Of a stretch of DNA of 64,000 nt, positions 24,336-33,007 are shown piece by piece; position 1 is the stretch's first letter, and the number at the start of each line of letters is the position of its first letter. The stretch spans positions 248,001 to 312,000 of the forward strand of contig JADJLZ010000001.1 in the NCBI GenBank assembly GCA_016709875.1, read 5' to 3'. The DNA comes from Planctomycetota bacterium. Its GTDB lineage: Bacteria > Planctomycetota > UBA1135 > GCA-002686595. Below the pieces are notes generated by a model that did not search any database, was not told the origin of the DNA, and saw nothing but the letters and a program-made list of their open reading frames with translations. Both the position numbers and the translations under genes were made by a program.

Positions 24336-25391
24336 ATGAAGTTTCAGCCTACCCGCTGCCCCTGCAAGTCGCCCGAGTGCGACTCGAGCCCTTCCTTCCA
24401 GTATCAGCGCCGCGGGCGCTTCCGGCGTGCCTGTGACGGCCGCGAGGTGCAGCGCTTCCAGTGCAAGCGATGCAAACGCACGTTTTCCACGCAGACGTTC
24501 CGTGTCGACTATCGCCTCAGGCAACCGGCGCTCGAGCGCAGGGTCTTCAGTTCGCTGATCTCAAAGGTCACCCAGCGGCAGGCTGCGCGGGACCTGCACT
24601 GCAGCCGCGGGCTAGTCGCGCGGCGCAACAAGACCTACGGCATGCATTGCCGTGCTTTCCATGAGCAAATGATCTTCGAGCGCGGGTCCTCGCTCTCCTG
24701 GTCGGGGTGCTTCCTGCTCGATGAGCTCGAGACCTACGAGCACAACCGCCGGCTGAAGCCGCTCACGGTGCCGGTTCTGGTGCACAAGCCCAGCTACTGC
24801 ATCCTCTACGCGACGGTCGGAAAGCTCCCGCCGCGCAGGCCGCTATCGAAGGCCAACCTGCGCAAGCTCGCGGCGCTTGAGCGGGCCGAGGGCACGCGCC
24901 GCAGCGAGTCACGCACGAAGGTCGCGGAGTGTTTCGATGTGCTGGAGGCGATCACGCAGAAGTCCGGAGCGGTTGCCGTCCGCACGGACGAGAAGCACAC
25001 CTATCGCGCGCTCCTCCAGGAGCGATTCGGCGAACGGCTGCTGCACTCCCGCACGAACTCGAAGGTGCGTCGGACCTTTCGCAACCCGCTCTTCGCCGTG
25101 AACCACACCTTCGCGATGCTGCGCGACGGGCTGAGCCGGCTGGTGCGTCGCACCTGGGCCGGGTCCAAAGAGCGCGAGAAGCTCGAGTGGCACCTTTGGA
25201 TCTACGCCGCCTGGCGCAACTATGTGCGACCGATCACCAACGCGCGACCCAACGAGACGGCCGCCATGGTCGCGGGCCTCGCGCCCAGGATGCTCGAGGT
25301 CAGCGAGTTGCTGCAGTGGAAGGTCCCGGCTCGGAGTCCGCACAACGAGCGGAGCCAGAATCCTAGCCGGCCGCCGCGAGCCGTTCCTTGA
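24336..25391 (+). CDS. IS1-like transposase with N-terminal zinc ribbon
   Basis: 351 residues. An N-terminal zinc ribbon (C8, C10, C15 and C43/C46 in 'FQCKRCKRTFSTQTF') and a helix-turn-helix-like segment (about 75-100, 'SKVTQRQAARDLHCSRG') resemble the InsA part of IS1. A catalytic part follows, with acidic candidates D129 ('LLDELETYE'), D218 ('VRTDEKHTY') and E282 or E284 ('GSKEREKLEWH'), in the D-D-E order of IS1-type enzymes fused into one chain. AGGAG lies nine bases before the ATG. The last ten or so codons lie outside the right inverted repeat and run antisense into the sigma-factor gene, so the C-terminus is probably supplied by flanking DNA. It appears intact. Confidence 0.8.
   Translation: MKFQPTRCPCKSPECDSSPSFQYQRRGRFRRACDGREVQRFQCKRCKRTFSTQTFRVDYRLRQPALERRVFSSLISKVTQRQAARDLHCSRGLVARRNKTYGMHCRAFHEQMIFERGSSLSWSGCFLLDELETYEHNRRLKPLTVPVLVHKPSYCILYATVGKLPPRRPLSKANLRKLAALERAEGTRRSESRTKVAECFDVLEAITQKSGAVAVRTDEKHTYRALLQERFGERLLHSRTNSKVRRTFRNPLFAVNHTFAMLRDGLSRLVRRTWAGSKEREKLEWHLWIYAAWRNYVRPITNARPNETAAMVAGLAPRMLEVSELLQWKVPARSPHNERSQNPSRPPRAVP
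25337..25363 (-). repeat. Right terminal inverted repeat of the insertion sequence
   Basis: 27 bp, inverted copy of 24222-24248. Its outermost base is also the third base of the TAG stop codon of the minus-strand sigma-factor gene. Confidence 0.8.
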
Positions 25392-26199
25392 GACGCTCGA
25401 GCAGCCGCGTGTGGATTTTGCACACGCGCGACTCGGAGAGGTGCAGCACCTCGCCGATCTCGCGCAGGGACAAGTCCTCCCAGTAGCGCAGGTAGACGAT
25501 CTGGTACTCCTGCACGGTCAGCTTCTGGGCGACGAGGCGGTAGAGGTCGTCGCTGCCGAGGCGTTCGCGGGGTGCGTCGGAGTCGGGGTCGGCGAGCACA
25601 TCGAGGCCGGCCATCGAGTCCTCGCCGGAGTCGTCGGCGTGGCCGCTCAGGACCGGCGAGGAGAAGCCGGAGCTCATCCCGGGGATCGGGGCGCGGCGCG
25701 CCTCGAGGGGACCTAGTTCCTGGGCGATCTCGGCTTCGGAGGGCTCGCGGCCGAGCCGGGAGCGCAGGTCTTCGCTGACGCGGCGCATCTGTTCGAGGCG
25801 CCAGCGGAAGGGGCGCGAGAGCCAGTCCTGGCTGCGCAGTTCGTCGAGCAGCGCGCCGCGGACGCGACGCTCGCAGTAGGTCTCGAAGCGCACGCCGCGG
25901 GCGGGGTCGAAGCCCTCGATGGCCGCGATCAGGCCAAAGTTGGCGGCGGTGTCGAGGTCGCCGCGGTCGATCAGGCGCGGCAGGCGTGCGGCGAAGCGGC
26001 GCACGATGTCGGAGACGAGCGGCTGGTAGTGCTCGACGAGCCGGTTGCGCGACTCGTCACCGGGCTTGCGCTCGTAGGTGCGCCAGAGCGTGTCGATGGT
26101 GCTGGCGCGCGTGCTTCGCCGCGTTCGGCTTGGCGGCGCTCCTGCAGCGTCAGCACCGGCATCGAGCCTGGTCTTCTGCGCCTTGGCGGCGGTCGTCAT
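25363..26199 (-). CDS. RNA polymerase sigma factor, FliA/WhiG type
   Basis: A 278-residue sigma-70 family factor. Regions 2 ('NRLVEHYQPLVSDIVRRFA', 'DLDTAANFGLIAAIEGFDP...RFETYCERRVRGALLDELR..DW'), 3 ('RREPSEAEIA'-type) and 4 ('IVYLRYWEDLSLREIGEVLHLSESRVCKIH') are all present. The combination 'RGALLDELRSQDW.SR' is typical of the FliA/WhiG group, which controls motility or developmental genes. An insert of about 55 residues between regions 3 and 4 is Ser/Asp-rich. I take the ATG at 26199; a GTG at 26208 is possible. The insertion sequence sits exactly at its stop codon. No flagellar genes are nearby, so the regulon cannot be inferred. Confidence 0.9.
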   Translation of the reverse strand: MTTAAKAQKTRLDAGADAAGAPPSRTRRSTRASTIDTLWRTYERKPGDESRNRLVEHYQPLVSDIVRRFAARLPRLIDRGDLDTAANFGLIAAIEGFDPARGVRFETYCERRVRGALLDELRSQDWLSRPFRWRLEQMRRVSEDLRSRLGREPSEAEIAQELGPLEARRAPIPGMSSGFSSPVLSGHADDSGEDSMAGLDVLADPDSDAPRERLGSDDLYRLVAQKLTVQEYQIVYLRYWEDLSLREIGEVLHLSESRVCKIHTRLLERLKERLAAAG

Positions 26200-26343
26200 C
26201 TTGTTCACGTGCTCGCGCGGGGGGACCGCGAGGCGCAGAGAGTTGCGCCAAGTGAATGGATGCCCGATTCACGTGCGCGTTGCAAGCGCTCTTGCGCTGC
26301 ACGCGGGATTTTTCCGCGCGCGTTGCAAACGTGGGACGAAGAG

Positions 26344-26865
26344 TCAGGGATGCGGAAGTGTGTCGTCGGGATAGCCGAGCGCGCGCAACACGGTCCGTTC
26401 GGCGACGCGCATGCGCGCGCGCGCGCGCACTTGGTGATCGTCGTGACCGCACAAGTGCAGAGCGCCGTGCACGAGGTACAGCGCGAGTTCGCGCCGCGCG
26501 TCGACGCCGCGTTCTGCGGCGACGCGCCGCGCGCGGGTGGCGCTGATGTAGAGCTCCCCCGCCTGGGAGTGTTCATCGGAGAGATCGAAGGTGATCACGT
26601 CGGTGGGGCTTGGATCCGCGAGCCAGCGCTCGTGCATGCGCGCGAGGGCGGCGTCGGTCAGGAACACGACGGTGAGTGCGATCCCCTCGCGCCGGCCGTG
26701 GTTCAGGGCTGCGCGCAGGATGCGCCGCACCTCGGCCTGGGGGAGCAGCCGCCCGCGCACGCGCCAGTCGATCTGCACCGACGGCGGACGCCCGTTTCGA
26801 GCGGCTTTTCGGCCTCCGATCGGGGTTCCGCGCCGGGCGCTGGCCGGCGCGCGGCGGCGCGTCAC
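26344..26865 (-). CDS. ybeY: Endoribonuclease YbeY (16S rRNA maturation)
   Basis: 173 residues with the metal-binding signature 'LVHGALHLCGHDDH' (three histidines plus aspartate) near the C-terminus and 'DVITFDLSDEH' in the middle, as in YbeY/UPF0054 RNases that mature the 3' end of 16S rRNA and survey ribosomes. The first 30 residues are basic and not conserved. Its start overlaps the stop of phoH by 4 bp, and phoH-ybeY is a widely conserved pair, which supports the call. Confidence 0.93.
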   Translation of the reverse strand: MTRRRAPASARRGTPIGGRKAARNGRPPSVQIDWRVRGRLLPQAEVRRILRAALNHGRREGIALTVVFLTDAALARMHERWLADPSPTDVITFDLSDEHSQAGELYISATRARRVAAERGVDARRELALYLVHGALHLCGHDDHQVRARARMRVAERTVLRALGYPDDTLPHP

Positions 26866-27992
26866 GGGCGTTCGTTCTCCCGACGCGGATCGCGCAGCGG
26901 CGTCTCGTAGGCGCGCACGATCTGCTCGACGAGCGGGTGGCGCACGATGTCGCGCGGGCCGAACTCGACGATACCGATGTCCTGCCGGCCGCGCAGGCGC
27001 GGGAGCGCGTCGACCAGGCCGCTGCGCTGGTCGCGCTCGAGGTCGTTCTGGCTCGGGTCGCCGGTGACGACCATGCGCGAGCCCTCCCCCAGCCGGGTGA
27101 GGAACATCTTCATCTGGCCCGGGGTCGTGTTCTGCGCCTCGTCGAGGATCGCGAAGGCGTGGCTCAGCGTGCGGCCGCGCATGTACGCGAGCGGCGCGAT
27201 CTCGAGGATGCCGCTCTCCTCCAGGCGCGCGACTTCATCGAAGTCGACCAGATCGAAGAGCGCGTCGTAGATCGGGCGCATGTAGGGGTTGAGCTTCGCC
27301 TGCAGGTCGCCGGGCAGGAAGCCCAGGCGCTCGCCCGCCTCGACCACGGGGCGCGTGACGATCAGGCGCCGGCACTCGCCGTTGCGCAGCGCACGCACCG
27401 CGGCTGCGACCGCGAGGTAGGTCTTGCCCGTGCCGCCTGGACCGACGCCGAAGGTCAGGTGGTTCTTCTCGATCTGCTCGAGGTAGTGGCGCTGGTTCTC
27501 GGTGCGCGGCTCGAAGGGAGCTACGCGCAGGCCGCGTGCGTTGGCGCGCGGATTGGGCTGCATCCAGGGCGGCGCGGCCGGATCCTCCGCGCGCTCGGCG
27601 GGCGGACGCGCGCGCCAGGCCGATCCGGCTCGCGGCGCGGACGCGCGCAGGTGCGCGGGCGTGCGCGCACCCGGGATGCGCGAAGGAGTGCGTGCGGGCG
27701 CGCGCGCGGCGGGATTCACGGGCGTGGTGCTCGGCGGCTCGTTGCCGAGCAGGATCGACTCGATGTCGGAGTTCTCGAGCTCGCGTCCTTTGCGGCTCTT
27801 CCCGAGCAGATGCTCGATGCGCCGGCGCGCCTCCTGCACGTCCTCGTCCTCGCCCTTGATGCGCAGGTTGCCGCGGCGCGTGAAGATCTCGATCTCGAGA
27901 TCCTGGCGCAGCAGCTTCGCGTAGCGATCGTAGGGACCCAGGACCAGGATGGCCTCGTCGTGCGAACGCAGCGGGATGGTGATCTCGGTCAA
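26862..27992 (-). CDS. PhoH family protein (PhoL-like ATPase)
   Basis: 376 residues. The N-terminal 75 residues resemble a KH/R3H-like RNA-binding segment ('LEIEIFTRRGNLRIKGED'). A low-complexity linker rich in Pro, Ala and Arg (about 85-150) follows, then the ATPase with Walker A 'GPGGTGKTYLA', 'PVVEAGERLGFLPGD', Walker B 'FAILDEAQN' and 'VVTGDPSQNDL'. PhoH-like ATPases are coupled to ybeY in many bacteria and linked to RNA metabolism. The linker is longer than usual. It lies downstream of cdsA with a 54-bp gap that holds a GCCCGC/GCGGGC hairpin (28029-28044). Confidence 0.93.
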   Translation of the reverse strand: MTEITIPLRSHDEAILVLGPYDRYAKLLRQDLEIEIFTRRGNLRIKGEDEDVQEARRRIEHLLGKSRKGRELENSDIESILLGNEPPSTTPVNPAARAPARTPSRIPGARTPAHLRASAPRAGSAWRARPPAERAEDPAAPPWMQPNPRANARGLRVAPFEPRTENQRHYLEQIEKNHLTFGVGPGGTGKTYLAVAAAVRALRNGECRRLIVTRPVVEAGERLGFLPGDLQAKLNPYMRPIYDALFDLVDFDEVARLEESGILEIAPLAYMRGRTLSHAFAILDEAQNTTPGQMKMFLTRLGEGSRMVVTGDPSQNDLERDQRSGLVDALPRLRGRQDIGIVEFGPRDIVRHPLVEQIVRAYETPLRDPRRENERP

Positions 27993-28046
27993 GCCGGGGG
28001 TGCGGGCCCTTCGCCCGCCAGAGGATCCGCCCGCGAGCGCGGGCTG

Positions 28047-29111
28047 TCAACGACCGGGGAAGATCCAGGGCCAGGTCGCGGCGGCCATCGGGATCGTGAA
28101 CAGGAAGCTGTCGAGCTGGTCGAGCAGTCCGCCCGAGGGTCCGAAGCAGCCCGAGGAGTCCTTCACTCCGGCGCGGCGCTTGATCCAGCTCTCGAACAGG
28201 TCGCCCGATTGCGCGGCGAGGTTGAGACTCGCGCCCGCAAGCAGCCCGCCCGCGAGGCCGAGCGGGCTCTGGGGCAGCACGCCGGCCTGGTAGAGCACCC
28301 CTGCGAGCGCAGTCGCGGCGAGGAACGAGCACACGCAGCCCCACTCGGTCTTGCCCGGGCTGATGCCCGGGAAGGGGTGGCGCTTGCCGAAGGTGCTCCC
28401 GCCGTAGTACCCCGCCGTGTCGCCGATCTTCGAGAGCACGAGCAGCGCGACGAGCCCCGCGGTCTGGTAGGCGTGGAAGATGCTGAAGAGGAACGGCAGC
28501 GGCGGCGCGAGCCACAGCGCCAGTCCGGCGACCGCGGCGAGCTCGCGCGCTCGAGGGGCCGCGAGCACGCCGGGCAGTGCGGGCACGAGCAGCGCAGCGG
28601 CGAAGACGGTCCCGGGCAGGAGCCGGCTGCCCGCGAGCAGCGGATCGCGGAGCACGAAGAACAGCACGCCCGCACCGGCAAGCCAGGCGAGCGGGCGCAA
28701 GCGGCCGAGCGCGATCGCGAGCGCGTGCACGCCGGCGGCGAGCACGAGCACCAGCAGCGCGGGCCGGCCGTAGCCGCCGCCGAAGGCACCCGCGAGCGCC
28801 TCGGGGATGTCGAAGCCGCGCGCGGGGTCAGCGATCTCCCCCGCCGCGATCCAGTGCGCGCGCGCTGCGAAAGCCAGGCCGGCCGAGGCCGTCGCCGCGC
28901 ACGCGAGTGGAGCACACAGGCCGAGCGCGCGCAGGCTGCCCATGCGCGCGAGCTCGACGGCTCCCGCCGCGAGCACGAGCGTCACCGAGGCGAGCAGCAC
29001 GAGGCCGCCGGGCACGCGCGTGTTCCACCAGAGCAGCAGCGCCAGGCTACCTGCCAGCGCGCCGCCGGAGAGCGTGCGCTTCAGAATGCGCGCGGCCTTC
29101 TGGGATGCCAT
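28047..29111 (-). CDS. cdsA: Phosphatidate cytidylyltransferase (CDP-diacylglycerol synthase)
   Basis: 354 residues with about eight membrane helices. The C-terminal signature 'SKIGDTAGYYGGSTFGK' followed by 'SPGKTEWG' is the CdsA motif with its metal-binding aspartate. The enzyme makes CDP-diacylglycerol from phosphatidic acid and CTP in the inner membrane, the entry to phospholipid synthesis. It starts 8 bp after the uppS stop. uppS-cdsA adjacency is conserved across bacteria. The N-terminal membrane part is longer and more Ala/Leu-rich than usual. Confidence 0.93.
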   Translation of the reverse strand: MASQKAARILKRTLSGGALAGSLALLLWWNTRVPGGLVLLASVTLVLAAGAVELARMGSLRALGLCAPLACAATASAGLAFAARAHWIAAGEIADPARGFDIPEALAGAFGGGYGRPALLVLVLAAGVHALAIALGRLRPLAWLAGAGVLFFVLRDPLLAGSRLLPGTVFAAALLVPALPGVLAAPRARELAAVAGLALWLAPPLPFLFSIFHAYQTAGLVALLVLSKIGDTAGYYGGSTFGKRHPFPGISPGKTEWGCVCSFLAATALAGVLYQAGVLPQSPLGLAGGLLAGASLNLAAQSGDLFESWIKRRAGVKDSSGCFGPSGGLLDQLDSFLFTIPMAAATWPWIFPGR

Positions 29112-29119
29112 CGCGTGAG

Positions 29120-29908
29120 TCAGGCTCCGCGGCGCGAGCGGCGCGCGCGCGCGTCGGCATCGCGGCCGTCCTGGTCCAGACCGCCGAACTTGCGCTTGCG
29201 CGAGGCGTAGGCGCGCAGCGCCTCGTGCAGCTCGGCCTTGCGGAACTCGGGCCAGCACACGGACGAGACGTAGAGTTCGGAGTAGCTCGCCTGCCAGAGC
29301 AGGAAGTTCGAGAGGCGCATCTCCCCCGCCGTGCGGATCACGAGGTCCGGGTCGGGCGTCGCGGGATCGTACAAGTAGCGCCGCAGCGTCTCCTCGTCGA
29401 CATCGGCAGCGTCGAGGCGGCCCGCGCGCGCGTCCTCGATCACCTTCTTGAGTGCGTCGGCGACCTCGCTGCGGCTGCCGTAGCTGAGCGCGAGGCGCAG
29501 GCGCATGCCCTGATTTGCGCGCGTCTGCTCCTCGGTGCGGCGCAACTCGGCAAGCGCCGCCTTGGGCAACTCCTCGAGGCGGCCGATGGCCGACAGGCGC
29601 ACGTCGTTCTCCATCAGCGTCGCGCGCTCCTTGACCAGGAACAGGCGCAGGAGCTGCATCAGCGTGCGCACCTCGAGCGTCGGACGCTTCCAGTTCTCTG
29701 CCGAGAAGGCGTACAGCGTCAGGCTCTCGACGCCCATGCGCGCGCACTCGGTCGTGATCTCGCGCACCGAAGCGATGCCCTCGCGGTGGCCGAGGATGCG
29801 CTGCATGCCGCGGCGCTCGGCCCAGCGCCCGTTGCCGTCCATGATGACCGCGATGTGCGCCGGGAAGGCTCCACCGAAGTCCGGACGGACGATGCGCGCT
29901 TTGCCCAT
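29120..29908 (-). CDS. uppS: Undecaprenyl diphosphate synthase
   Basis: 262 residues. 'HIAVIMDGNGRWA' carries the catalytic aspartate; 'GHREGIASVREI', 'LTLYAFSAENWKRP' and 'DPDLVIRTAGEMRLSNFLLWQ' are family signatures of cis-prenyltransferases. The enzyme builds the C55 lipid carrier used for peptidoglycan and polysaccharide assembly. The C-terminal 20 residues are basic and not conserved. The ATG is 3 bp after the purA stop on the minus strand, and cdsA follows at 8 bp, so all are in one operon. Confidence 0.96.
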   Translation of the reverse strand: MGKARIVRPDFGGAFPAHIAVIMDGNGRWAERRGMQRILGHREGIASVREITTECARMGVESLTLYAFSAENWKRPTLEVRTLMQLLRLFLVKERATLMENDVRLSAIGRLEELPKAALAELRRTEEQTRANQGMRLRLALSYGSRSEVADALKKVIEDARAGRLDAADVDEETLRRYLYDPATPDPDLVIRTAGEMRLSNFLLWQASYSELYVSSVCWPEFRKAELHEALRAYASRKRKFGGLDQDGRDADARARRSRRGA

Positions 29909-29911
29909 GTC

Positions 29912-31195
29912 CTAGAGTCCGCGGTCGATCACCTGGTCGCGCTCGGGACCGACGGAGAGCATCAGGATCGGCGCGCCGACTTCGCGCTCCAGCGCTTCGA
30001 CGTAGGCGCGCGCGCTGGCCGGCAGCTCGGCGTACTTGCGCACCTGCGTGATGTCCTCGCTCCAGCCCGGAAAGCTCTGGAAGACCGGCTCGAGACCGGC
30101 GAAGCGCGGCAGGTCGGCCGGCCAGTCGCGGCGCTCGCCGCCGCCGCTCTTGTAGCGCGTGGCGACTTGCACCGTTTCGAAGCCCGAGAGCACGTCGAGG
30201 TTGGTCACGATCCAGCCGTCGGCGCCCGAGATCTCGAGCGCGTAGCGCACCGCGACCGCGTCGAACCAGCCGCAGCGGCGCGGACGGCCGGTGGTCGAGC
30301 CGTACTCGTTGCCCTGCTTGCGAATGCGCTCGCCGATTTCGTTCAGCTGTTCGCTCGGGAAGGGGCCCTCGCCGACGCGTGTGCAGTAGGCCTTGGCGAT
30401 GCCGATCACGCGCTCGATGTGCCGCGCGGGGAACAGCGCGCCGGCCGGGATGCCGTTGGCGCCCGTGTTCGAGGAGGTGACGAAGGGATAGGTGCCGGCG
30501 TCGATGTCGAGCATCGCGCCCTGAGCGCCCTCGAAGAGGATGCGCTTGCCCGCCTTGTACGCCTTGCGCACCAGCGCGCCGGTGTCGCACACGAAGGGGC
30601 GCAGGCGCTCGGCGAGCGCCGTGTAGCGGTCGAGTTGGCCCTCCAGATCGAGCGGCGCCTCGCCGTGAACCTTCTCGATCAGCGCGTTCTTCTCGGCCAG
30701 CGCCGCGCGCAGGCGCGAGCGGCAGTAATCGTTGTCGAGCAGGTCGGAGACGCGCAGGCCGGTGCGCGCGGCCTTGTCGGCGTAGCACGGTCCGATGCCG
30801 CGGCCCGTCGTACCGATGCGGCCCTCGCCACGCCAGCGCTCGGAGAGCTGGTCGATCAGGCGGTGGTGCTCGAAGATCACATGCGCGGAGGACGAGAGCT
30901 TGAGCCCTGTGCCGTCGACGTGCAGCCCGCGCTTGCGCAGGCCCTCGATCTCCTCCAGGAATTTCAGCGGATCGACGGCGACGCCGTTGCCGATCACGTT
31001 GAGCTTGCCCGGGTGCAGGATGCCCGAGGGGATCAAGTGCAGGACGTACTTCTCGCCGCCGACGACGACCGTGTGCCCCGCATTCGCGCCGCCCTGGTAG
31101 CGGACGATCACATCGGCATCGCGCGCCATGCGGTCGATCAGCTTGCCCTTCCCCTCGTCGCCCCACTGGGCACCGAAAACGCTGGTCGTGGGCAT
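29912..31195 (-). CDS. purA: Adenylosuccinate synthetase
   Basis: 427 residues, the normal length. The GTP-binding loop 'GAQWGDEGKGK' near the N-terminus, 'GGANAGHTV', 'GTTGRGIGPCYADKAAR', 'EGAQGAMLDIDAGTYPFVTSSNT' and 'GRPRRCGWFDA' identify PurA, which joins IMP and aspartate in AMP synthesis. It is the first gene of the purA-uppS-cdsA-phoH-ybeY run, so the promoter is expected in the 130 bp upstream (31196-31325). Confidence 0.97.
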   Translation of the reverse strand: MPTTSVFGAQWGDEGKGKLIDRMARDADVIVRYQGGANAGHTVVVGGEKYVLHLIPSGILHPGKLNVIGNGVAVDPLKFLEEIEGLRKRGLHVDGTGLKLSSSAHVIFEHHRLIDQLSERWRGEGRIGTTGRGIGPCYADKAARTGLRVSDLLDNDYCRSRLRAALAEKNALIEKVHGEAPLDLEGQLDRYTALAERLRPFVCDTGALVRKAYKAGKRILFEGAQGAMLDIDAGTYPFVTSSNTGANGIPAGALFPARHIERVIGIAKAYCTRVGEGPFPSEQLNEIGERIRKQGNEYGSTTGRPRRCGWFDAVAVRYALEISGADGWIVTNLDVLSGFETVQVATRYKSGGGERRDWPADLPRFAGLEPVFQSFPGWSEDITQVRKYAELPASARAYVEALEREVGAPILMLSVGPERDQVIDRGL

Positions 31196-31325
31196 GTTTC
31201 GACTCGGACGGGGACGGGGGGGTGCGTGGACGTCCCGGCGGGGGTGCCGGGTCGGGGATTCTTGCGCGCCCCCCGCGCGCGAACAAGCACAAAACGCTGC
31301 GGGGAAAGGCCCCTCTCGAGGACTC

Positions 31326-32942
31326 TCAGTGCGTGTCTTCGGGGTAGTCCAGGACCTCGAAGGGAACGCTGTCCAGCGTCTCCCAGCGCACCAGCGGCGT
31401 GATCTGCATCTCGTCGTCGACCTTGTGGCGCCACACGACCGAACGGACCACGCGCACGAGGCTGTCGCCGCGCTCCTCCGCCAGGCGCATCGCCTGCGGG
31501 TCCCCGCCCATCGAGGCCTGGTCGTCCGCCGCCGTCGCGCGCCGCGCGACCACGATCACGCTGAACACGCGCGACTGCACCGTCAGCATCGACTTGATGC
31601 GCGTCTGCACCTCGCTCGAGAGGTCCTTGAAGCCGTCGACCTCGTCGAGTTCCTGCAGGTTCTCGAAGATGCGCCGCTGGACCACCTCGCGGCCGTACTC
31701 GTCGTAGACCGGCTCGGCCTGCGACTGGTCGTCGGCGGGAGCGGCGTTGGGATCCTTCTCCTCCTCGAGGTTGCGGTACTCGATCACCTTGTCCCAGAAG
31801 CGCGGGTTGACCTCGCGGTCGTCGAAGAGCGACTTCAGCACGGCGGGTGTCGCGGTGTTCAGGTTGACCTGCCAACCGCCGGTGTCGGTGGCCGAACCGC
31901 TTCCGGAACCGCCGCTCGGCGTCGAGCCGCCGCCAGCGCCGCTGCCGCCGCCGGCCGCGCCGCCCGCACCGCCCGCGGAGGGCTGCGTGCCCGCGCCGGA
32001 GCTCCCGCTGCCGCTCGGACTCGTCGACGAGCCACCCGGCGTGCCCGAGCCCTTGGAGTCGCTCGCGCCGCCCGTGCCCGCGCCGCCGTTCGAGCTGGCC
32101 GAGGCAGGCGCTGCGCTCGCACCGCTCGCCGACGGAGGCTTGTCGCCGGCCGTTTCGAGCGCCGACCAGGTCGTGACGTAGCTCTCGATCGAGTGCACCA
32201 TCACGCCGCGTTCGTCGCGGAAGTCGCGGAACATGTTCGGCTCGAAGGGCTTCAGCACCTGGAACTCGCGCAGCGAGCGCGGCAGCCGCAGGTCCTGCTG
32301 CCCCGGGTCGTCGGAGATCTGGACCGCGCGCGGGAGCTCGCTCTGCTTGCCCTTGGTCATGTACTCGAGCATCGCCTTGGTCATCTCCTCGGCGGTGCGT
32401 GAATCGATGTCGGCCGTCGTGCCCTCGCGGCAGCGGTCGAGCACGCGCACGACGCGCTCGAAGGCCTCCTTGGCGGCCTTCTCGTCGCGCACGAGCAGCG
32501 TGAGTACATTGACCTTGCTGTCCTCGTCCTGCGCGAAGATGCGCATGCGAATGTCGTTGATCTCCGTGCGCGCGGGCTGGCTCCACTCGTCGCGGTGCGA
32601 ATCGCAGGCGGAAGACTGGTCCGCGCCGCCCGCACCTGGGGCTCCGCCCGCGGCCGGCGCGGCGCCTCCAGGGGCCGCCCCGGCACCGCCTGCACCGCCC
32701 GAGCCCGCGCTGTCGGCCGACTCTCCGTCGGTCTTCAGCTTGTCGTTCATCTCGAGCAGGGCCGACTCGATCGCCAGTTCCTGGGTGCTGATGGCCACGT
32801 CGTTGCGGCCCACGCGCGCCTCGGTCAGGGTCGCGACGTGCAGCTGGAACACGATCGCGGCCAGCACGATCAGGATCATCACGGCCATCAGCAGGGCAGC
32901 GCCCTGGCGGCCGGGGTGGACATGGGTGGGACGCAGGCGCAT
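31326..32942 (-). CDS. Type II secretion minor pseudopilin GspK-like protein
   Basis: 538 residues. The N-terminus 'GRQGAALLMAVMILIVLAA' is a type IV-prenylin-like peptidase site (after Gly) plus hydrophobic alpha-1 helix, and the body fits GspK, the tip pseudopilin of type II secretion. A helix-hairpin-helix-like 'LNTATPAVLKSLF' follows. Two low-complexity insertions are unusual: a Gly/Ala run (about residues 75-105) and a Gly/Ser/Thr/Pro run of about 85 residues (about 265-350). GspK is normally near 330 residues, so these insertions explain much of the excess. The secretin-like gene lies 65 bp upstream on the same strand. Other gsp genes are not in the window. Confidence 0.8.
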   Translation of the reverse strand: MRLRPTHVHPGRQGAALLMAVMILIVLAAIVFQLHVATLTEARVGRNDVAISTQELAIESALLEMNDKLKTDGESADSAGSGGAGGAGAAPGGAAPAAGGAPGAGGADQSSACDSHRDEWSQPARTEINDIRMRIFAQDEDSKVNVLTLLVRDEKAAKEAFERVVRVLDRCREGTTADIDSRTAEEMTKAMLEYMTKGKQSELPRAVQISDDPGQQDLRLPRSLREFQVLKPFEPNMFRDFRDERGVMVHSIESYVTTWSALETAGDKPPSASGASAAPASASSNGGAGTGGASDSKGSGTPGGSSTSPSGSGSSGAGTQPSAGGAGGAAGGGSGAGGGSTPSGGSGSGSATDTGGWQVNLNTATPAVLKSLFDDREVNPRFWDKVIEYRNLEEEKDPNAAPADDQSQAEPVYDEYGREVVQRRIFENLQELDEVDGFKDLSSEVQTRIKSMLTVQSRVFSVIVVARRATAADDQASMGGDPQAMRLAEERGDSLVRVVRSVVWRHKVDDEMQITPLVRWETLDSVPFEVLDYPEDTH

Positions 32943-33007
32943 GGCGATCGGTGGGATGGGACGGCCGCCCCCCCCGGCTCTTCCCGGGGCCGGAGGAAAT
33001 CGGGGGC

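Larger units (their letters stand above)
24222..25363 (+). mobile_element. IS1-like insertion sequence with 27-bp imperfect terminal inverted repeats
   Basis: The element is about 1.14 kb. Its ends, 24222-24248 and 25337-25363, are inverted copies that both start GGATTCTGGCTCC and share GTTGTGCGG after a four-base variable part. It encodes a zinc-ribbon DDE-type transposase whose frame runs 28 bp past the right end. I see no target-site duplication in the flanks. The left end abuts the terminator at 24182-24220, and the right end coincides with the last base of the sigma-factor stop codon. Family placement in or near IS1 is inference from the transposase. Confidence 0.75.
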
